A stretch of 8,470 nt of DNA from UBA5941 sp021824385 (lineage in GTDB: Bacteria > Patescibacteriota > Microgenomatia > UBA8517). Location of the stretch: contig DAIEQM010000061.1 in the NCBI GenBank assembly GCA_027347685.1, positions 1 through 8,470 on the forward strand, in the 5' to 3' direction. Made by a program: the position numbers and the translations under genes. Position 1 is the first letter of the stretch; every line of letters begins with the position of its first letter. Below the pieces are notes generated by a model. That model saw only the letters and a list, made by a program, of their open reading frames with translations, made no database searches and was not told the DNA's origin. Below are positions 6,601 to 8,470 of this stretch, piece after piece.

Positions 6601-7163
6601 CTCCCACGCCAACACCAACTCCCACAACCACTCCTACACCTGTTCCGACTCCAACACCGACACCGATCCCTTCGCCAACGCCTACACCAACCCCGACCCC
6701 TGTTCCTACACCTACCCCTACGCCTGTTCCGACTCCTACGCCAACACCAACTCCTACACCAATTCCTGGTACAACAATTACATTTAATGACATGACCAAC
6801 CCGAACCGGAACTTTAGCGGGCAGTATCCAACAGGAGTGATCAATTGGGGAACAAATCAATGGTATTTATCAGATCCATGGGGACTCTTCACTACAAACA
6901 GCGTTTCATTTAGTACCAATGTCACCAGCAAAACGTTTTCATTTGTGACAGCAAAAAAACTTCTGAGTGTACAGGCATATAACGGAGGAACAGGATCGAC
7001 GACAGTTTCTTTTGCTTGCACCGGCAACACGACGAAAACGCAAGTTGTAGCTGCAAATACGATGGCTACCATTACGACTGGTTTTACAACCGCATGCACG
7101 ACCGTAACCGTTGGTTCGACGAATGGTTGGTGGACCAACTTCGATAATTTTATCTATAACTAA
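3606..7163 (+). CDS. Secreted multidomain protein: alpha-barrel glycosidase-like region plus SGNH hydrolase, flanked by duplicated beta domains
   Basis: The protein has 1185 residues. A signal peptide covers residues 1-32 (basic start, long hydrophobic core, likely cleavage at LFA|Q). Residues 36-166 and 1056-1185 are two copies of one beta-rich domain. Residues 167-208 and 999-1052 are Pro/Thr linkers. Residues 212-615 look like an (alpha/alpha) six-hairpin glycosidase or lyase, with repeated helical units such as ALSSWQLLYQYSGN and AELVTLYKITGTQKYLDAA, and aromatic patches. Residues 617-705 appear to be a beta module. Residues 712-985 are an SGNH hydrolase: SDSSSDEY with Ser720, NWARSGA with Gly778, GNND with Asn812, and DNIH with Asp953/His956. 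The layout suggests an extracellular carbohydrate enzyme with a second, ester-cleaving activity and end-mounted binding domains. The substrate is unknown. No LPXTG motif, C-terminal helix or lipobox is seen, so it is probably released or held by the beta domains. ATG 3606 is the first start after an in-frame stop at 3588. Confidence 0.85.
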   Translation: MFKKYRFLFSFFISLFLGTLFLALASRFPLFAQSSVITFDTLSNPNTTLNGQYPTGVADWGSGKWFLSGPWNLFTTNSISFDSSSSVSQTVTFITPVIITSVDAYNGGTGSSTISLSCAGNSTISQNVLNGTKTTISTGWTASCSTLTIGSTNGWWTNFDNLSYSDTPVTPTPTPAVTPSTTPTPTTTPIPTVTPTPVPTSTPTPTPGNGPLLVYHNIVTDGVGKILPWYSSDLGTSYDHVINLVWNYWVSMPNMSNGIPKYLQHRMASNNGSIGGDQLSMALSSWQLLYQYSGNQSVLNNMTYIADFYLDHGLSSSTSLWPNLPYPSNQDGINPVTPTFYNGDLIAGVGVTQPDKAGAFGAELVTLYKITGTQKYLDAAVAIANTLASKTTVGNATVSPLPYRVNATTGVVLDAYTSNWTGTLRLFDGLIALNQGNVSSYSNARTLISNWLKTYPMVTHAWGPFFEDITGYSDTEVNADTLATYILENPSWDTTWQVDARNILNSTATQFGDPNWDGVNWSSYGVLPIDEQTQYMVPGNSHTARHSSVEVMYAEKTGDTTKKSEAIRGLSWATYMVDVDGKNLYPTNDIWLTDGYGDYVRHYLRAMAAAPEIAPSSQNHILRSTSVVKTVSYLTNQVNYSTFDASATEVLKLNFVPIHVYAGGVELLQNTNLNQEGWTFDTTSNVLSVRHNLSGQIAIQGVLSTPAPSTGVHLAIMSDSSSDEYRADDNRAGSTQYAATTLAWSELLSQKRSLDLGVWGTRSEPRRSGYEFNWARSGAQAADLISSGQNTGVVSQVQNGLINIVYFQIGNNDFAYYRDGAAIYNGTISGTALTDKLNAYVANVTTALDSVLSSNSSIKVILGNLADPGQIPYWQSQFPDSSKRQLVTDAINTVNAQLTALASARPRVTLFDQQAFAQTVLSRVDAFGNLVVGGDNISMTVNGDEPHHATIGDNIHGGTVLEGIFANEIIKRINTMLGTTISEFTDAELLLNAGIVPPTPTPTPTPTTTPTPVPTPTPTPIPSPTPTPTPTPVPTPTPTPVPTPTPTPTPTPIPGTTITFNDMTNPNRNFSGQYPTGVINWGTNQWYLSDPWGLFTTNSVSFSTNVTSKTFSFVTAKKLLSVQAYNGGTGSTTVSFACTGNTTKTQVVAANTMATITTGFTTACTTVTVGSTNGWWTNFDNFIYN
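3711..4103 (+). repeat. N-terminal copy of duplicated beta domain
   Basis: This stretch encodes residues 36-166 of the large protein, which recur at its C-terminus. Shared blocks include NGQYPTGV/SGQYPTGV, the PW.LFTTNS.SF segment, AYNGGTGS, a Cys pair, and GSTNGWWTNFDN. Conserved Trp and aromatic residues near the end suit a glycan-binding or other adhesive beta-sandwich, but I cannot assign a named family. Confidence 0.85.
4104..4229 (+). repeat. Pro/Thr-rich linker 1
   Basis: This encodes residues 167-208, a low-complexity run of Thr-Pro dipeptides with scattered Ala, Val, Ser and Ile. Such linkers commonly separate catalytic and binding domains in secreted carbohydrate enzymes. Synonymous codons vary along the run, so the repetition is strong in protein but imperfect in DNA. 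The Gly-Val-rich open frames on the opposite strand are by-products. Confidence 0.9.
5739..6560 (+). other. SGNH/GDSL hydrolase domain within the large secreted protein
   Basis: Residues 712-985 contain all four SGNH blocks in order. Block I is SDSSSDEY (catalytic Ser720, with Ser replacing the usual Gly of GDS). Block II is NWARSGA (oxyanion Gly778), block III is GNND (Asn812) and block V is DNIH (Asp953, His956). With every catalytic position kept, the domain should be an active esterase or deacetylase. In this family such activity often removes acetyl groups from polysaccharides, but lipid or other ester substrates are not excluded. Confidence 0.85.
6600..6761 (+). repeat. Pro/Thr-rich linker 2
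   Basis: This encodes residues 999-1052, an almost uninterrupted Thr-Pro run with occasional Val-Pro, Ile-Pro and Ser-Pro. It is longer and purer than the first linker and joins the SGNH domain to the C-terminal beta domain. At DNA level it is a degenerate CCN-ACN repeat, a place where replication slippage or read misassembly could change the length. Confidence 0.9.
6774..7160 (+). repeat. C-terminal copy of duplicated beta domain
   Basis: This encodes residues 1057-1185, clearly homologous along its full length to residues 36-166 of the same protein. Conserved blocks are SGQYPTGV, DPWGLFTTNS, AYNGGTGS, two cysteines and GSTNGWWTNFDN. The copies differ widely at synonymous and many non-synonymous sites, so the duplication is not recent. 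Confidence 0.85.
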
Positions 7164-7193
7164 TTGAACTCACTTCAACTCTCATGCTACAGT
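7164..7193 (+). promoter_or_regulatory. Promoter of the second aldolase gene, predicting a leaderless mRNA
   Basis: TTGAAC at 7164-7169 starts directly after the stop of the large gene. After an 18-base spacer comes TACAGT at 7188-7193, preceded by the extended -10 TGC at 7185-7187. Initiation seven bases after the hexamer falls on A7200, the A of the start codon. The codon directly before it in frame is a TGA stop (7197-7199), so no longer protein is possible. The arrangement copies the first aldolase's TGC-TA element at exactly the same distance. Confidence 0.6.
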
Positions 7194-7199
7194 GAATGA

Positions 7200-8213
7200 A
7201 TGGAAGAACTCTATAAAGTGGCGGCGCAGCTTGTTGAAGGGAAGAAGGGAATACTTGCGGCCGATGAAAGTGAACAGACGATAAAAAAACGCTTCGATGC
7301 AATTTCAGTTGCTTCAACTGAAGAAACAAGACGAGAATATCGAGAACTGTTGTTTACAACGCCAGGAATTGAAGAGTTTATTTCAGGTGTGATTCTATTT
7401 GATGAAACAATAAAACAGCGAAGTCATGCTGGTATTCCTTTTCCCGAGCTGCTGTTGCAAAAAGGAATACTTCCCGGAATAAAAGTAGACAAGGGCACAG
7501 TTGTACTTACTAATTTTCCGAATGAAAAGGCAACAGAAGGCCTTGATGGCCTTTCTGACAGACTTGCAGAATACAAAACGCTTGGTGCAAAGTTTGCAAA
7601 GTGGAGAGCAGTTATTACCATTGGAGATGGGTTTCCAACGCAAGTTGCAATCGATAGCAATGCCTATTTGTTGGCTCGATATGCAGCCTTGTGCCAATCA
7701 CATGGTATTGTTCCTATCGTAGAACCGGAGGTTTTGATGGATGGAAGTCATACACTCGAGAAATGTCGAGAAGTTACGTATGCAACGTTAAAGAGCGTTT
7801 TTATGGCACTCAGTGCCCACAAGGTGGATATAAAAGGAATGCTTTTAAAACCCAATATGGTAGTTTCTGGTCTTGAGTCTGGCACAAAAGCAACTCCATC
7901 TGAAGTAGCTGAAACGACGACAAAAGTATTTGCGTTGGTTTTACCAGATGAACTTCCTGGTGTTGTTTTCCTGTCAGGTGGACAATCTCCAGAAGATTCG
8001 ACACTTCATTTAAATGAGGTAAACAAATATGCTCAAATGAAATGGCGTGTAACGTTCTCCTTTGGGCGGGCACTACAAGACCCAGTTCTTAAAAAATGGG
8101 CAGGGAACCCAGACAACAAAGCAGACGCACAAAAAGCATTTTTAAAGCGTGCACGACTAAATAGCCTTGCAAGCGTTGGTCAATATAATCCCCAAATGGA
8201 GCAAGAGCAATGA
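7200..8213 (+). CDS. Class I fructose-bisphosphate aldolase, eukaryotic/glycolytic type
   Basis: This 337-residue protein belongs to the aldolase family of animal and plant glycolysis, slightly shorter than the usual 340-365 residues. It reversibly splits fructose 1,6-bisphosphate into dihydroxyacetone phosphate and glyceraldehyde 3-phosphate. The motifs are GILAADES with Asp22, GVILFDETIKQ, LPGIKVDKG, KWRAVI with Lys134, IVEPEV with Glu175, KGMLLKPNMV with Lys217 (the Schiff-base lysine), FLSGGQS, and WRVTFSFGRALQDP. These positions line up with Asp33, Lys146, Glu187 and Lys229 of rabbit muscle aldolase. The C-terminal tail is Gln/Glu-rich and ends without the tyrosine that shapes substrate choice in muscle aldolase. 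The stop overlaps the ATG of the downstream PfkB kinase, so the two are coupled. The start is fixed by an in-frame TGA immediately before it. Confidence 0.93.
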   Translation: MEELYKVAAQLVEGKKGILAADESEQTIKKRFDAISVASTEETRREYRELLFTTPGIEEFISGVILFDETIKQRSHAGIPFPELLLQKGILPGIKVDKGTVVLTNFPNEKATEGLDGLSDRLAEYKTLGAKFAKWRAVITIGDGFPTQVAIDSNAYLLARYAALCQSHGIVPIVEPEVLMDGSHTLEKCREVTYATLKSVFMALSAHKVDIKGMLLKPNMVVSGLESGTKATPSEVAETTTKVFALVLPDELPGVVFLSGGQSPEDSTLHLNEVNKYAQMKWRVTFSFGRALQDPVLKKWAGNPDNKADAQKAFLKRARLNSLASVGQYNPQMEQEQ

Positions 8214-8470
8214 GTGCAACTTTAGACCTCATTACCATTGGCGACGCAAGTCTCGATTCGTTTATATCTCCTTCTGAAAGCGAGACGCTCTGCAGTCTCG
8301 ACGAAAAAACATGTATGGTGTGCTTTAAATATGGGGATAAAATTCCCGTTACTTCGCTTGATTTCTCAGTTGGAGGAAATGCTGCAAATAACGCGGTGGG
8401 AGCCAAGCGGTTGGGTTTAGATGTCGCGATAGTCGACGACTGTGAAGCCGGCAGGATCGAAGCGCAGCCG
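8210..8470 (+). CDS. PfkB-family carbohydrate kinase, 3' partial
   Basis: This is the first 87 codons of a ribokinase/PfkB-type kinase, open to the end of the window. The N-terminal beta strand ITIGDASLDSFI with its substrate-contacting Asp, and the sugar-binding VGGNAANNAVGAKRLGL motif, are diagnostic. Members phosphorylate ribose, fructose, fructose 6-phosphate, adenosine and others, and specificity cannot be read from this part. The ATGA overlap with the class I aldolase favours a role in supplying or using fructose phosphates, for example as a 6-phosphofructokinase; this is inference. The insertion between the two motifs (residues 20-44, including two cysteines and KYGDKIPV) is a subtype I loosely associate with these small-genome bacteria. 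The last 15 or so codons look odd: the expected Gly-Asp-Asp block is compressed to VDDCEAGRIEAQ. Confidence 0.85.
   Translation, partial: MSATLDLITIGDASLDSFISPSESETLCSLDEKTCMVCFKYGDKIPVTSLDFSVGGNAANNAVGAKRLGLDVAIVDDCEAGRIEAQP

Noticed and set aside
4104..6761. Pro/Thr repeats considered as a CRISPR-like or tandem DNA repeat array
   Set aside because: The repetition is at the two-residue level with variable codons, lies within one continuous reading frame, and has no spacer-repeat periodicity.
6446..6860. Minus-strand Gly-Val-rich and Arg/Cys-rich open frames across the second linker
   Set aside because: They are antisense by-products of the Thr-Pro codon repeat (CCN ACN), with no start signal or independent domain.
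7395..7697. Minus-strand open frames opposite the second aldolase
   Set aside because: The plus-strand aldolase motifs are complete across the region; the antisense frames encode no recognisable protein.

Overview
The window reads as chromosomal DNA of a small-genome bacterium, most likely a member of the Candidate Phyla Radiation (Patescibacteria, Microgenomates-like). This assignment is inference. It rests on tight gene packing, a moderately low GC content by eye, short 'MKNKGF...' membrane proteins with a Cys-rich 'LCPDGS...GPKCEFAACP' tail of a type I associate with these genomes, and a stripped-down set of sugar-phosphate enzymes. TGA serves as a normal stop (at 2109, 3547 and 8211), so the code 25 of Gracilibacteria/SR1 does not apply.

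Layout. (1) 1-2111, plus strand: the 3' end of a split transketolase C-terminal subunit, a six-helix ferric-reductase-type flavohaem oxidoreductase one base downstream, and a small two-helix membrane protein. (2) 2115-2704, minus strand, convergent with the first block: two overlapping small secreted or membrane-anchored Cys-rich proteins with prepilin-like N-termini. (3) 2773-3549, plus: an archaeal-type (DhnA/FbaB) class I fructose-bisphosphate aldolase. (4) 3606-7163, plus: a 1185-residue secreted multidomain protein with the order signal peptide, beta domain, Pro/Thr linker, alpha-barrel-like region, SGNH hydrolase, Pro/Thr linker, second copy of the beta domain. It has its own near-consensus promoter. 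(5) 7200-8213, plus: a second class I aldolase, of the eukaryotic/glycolytic type and unrelated at family level to the first. It overlaps by ATGA the start of a PfkB-family sugar kinase that runs off the window.

Together, transketolase, two aldolases and a PfkB kinase outline a hexose/pentose-phosphate module. The giant secreted protein between the aldolases is a plausible extracellular glycan-processing enzyme, though nothing in the sequence names its substrate. Both aldolase genes have an extended -10 element (TGC-TA) whose hexamer starts exactly 12 bases before the ATG, which predicts leaderless mRNAs. No tRNA, rRNA, CRISPR array or insertion sequence was seen, and no gene-free stretch exceeds 70 bases.
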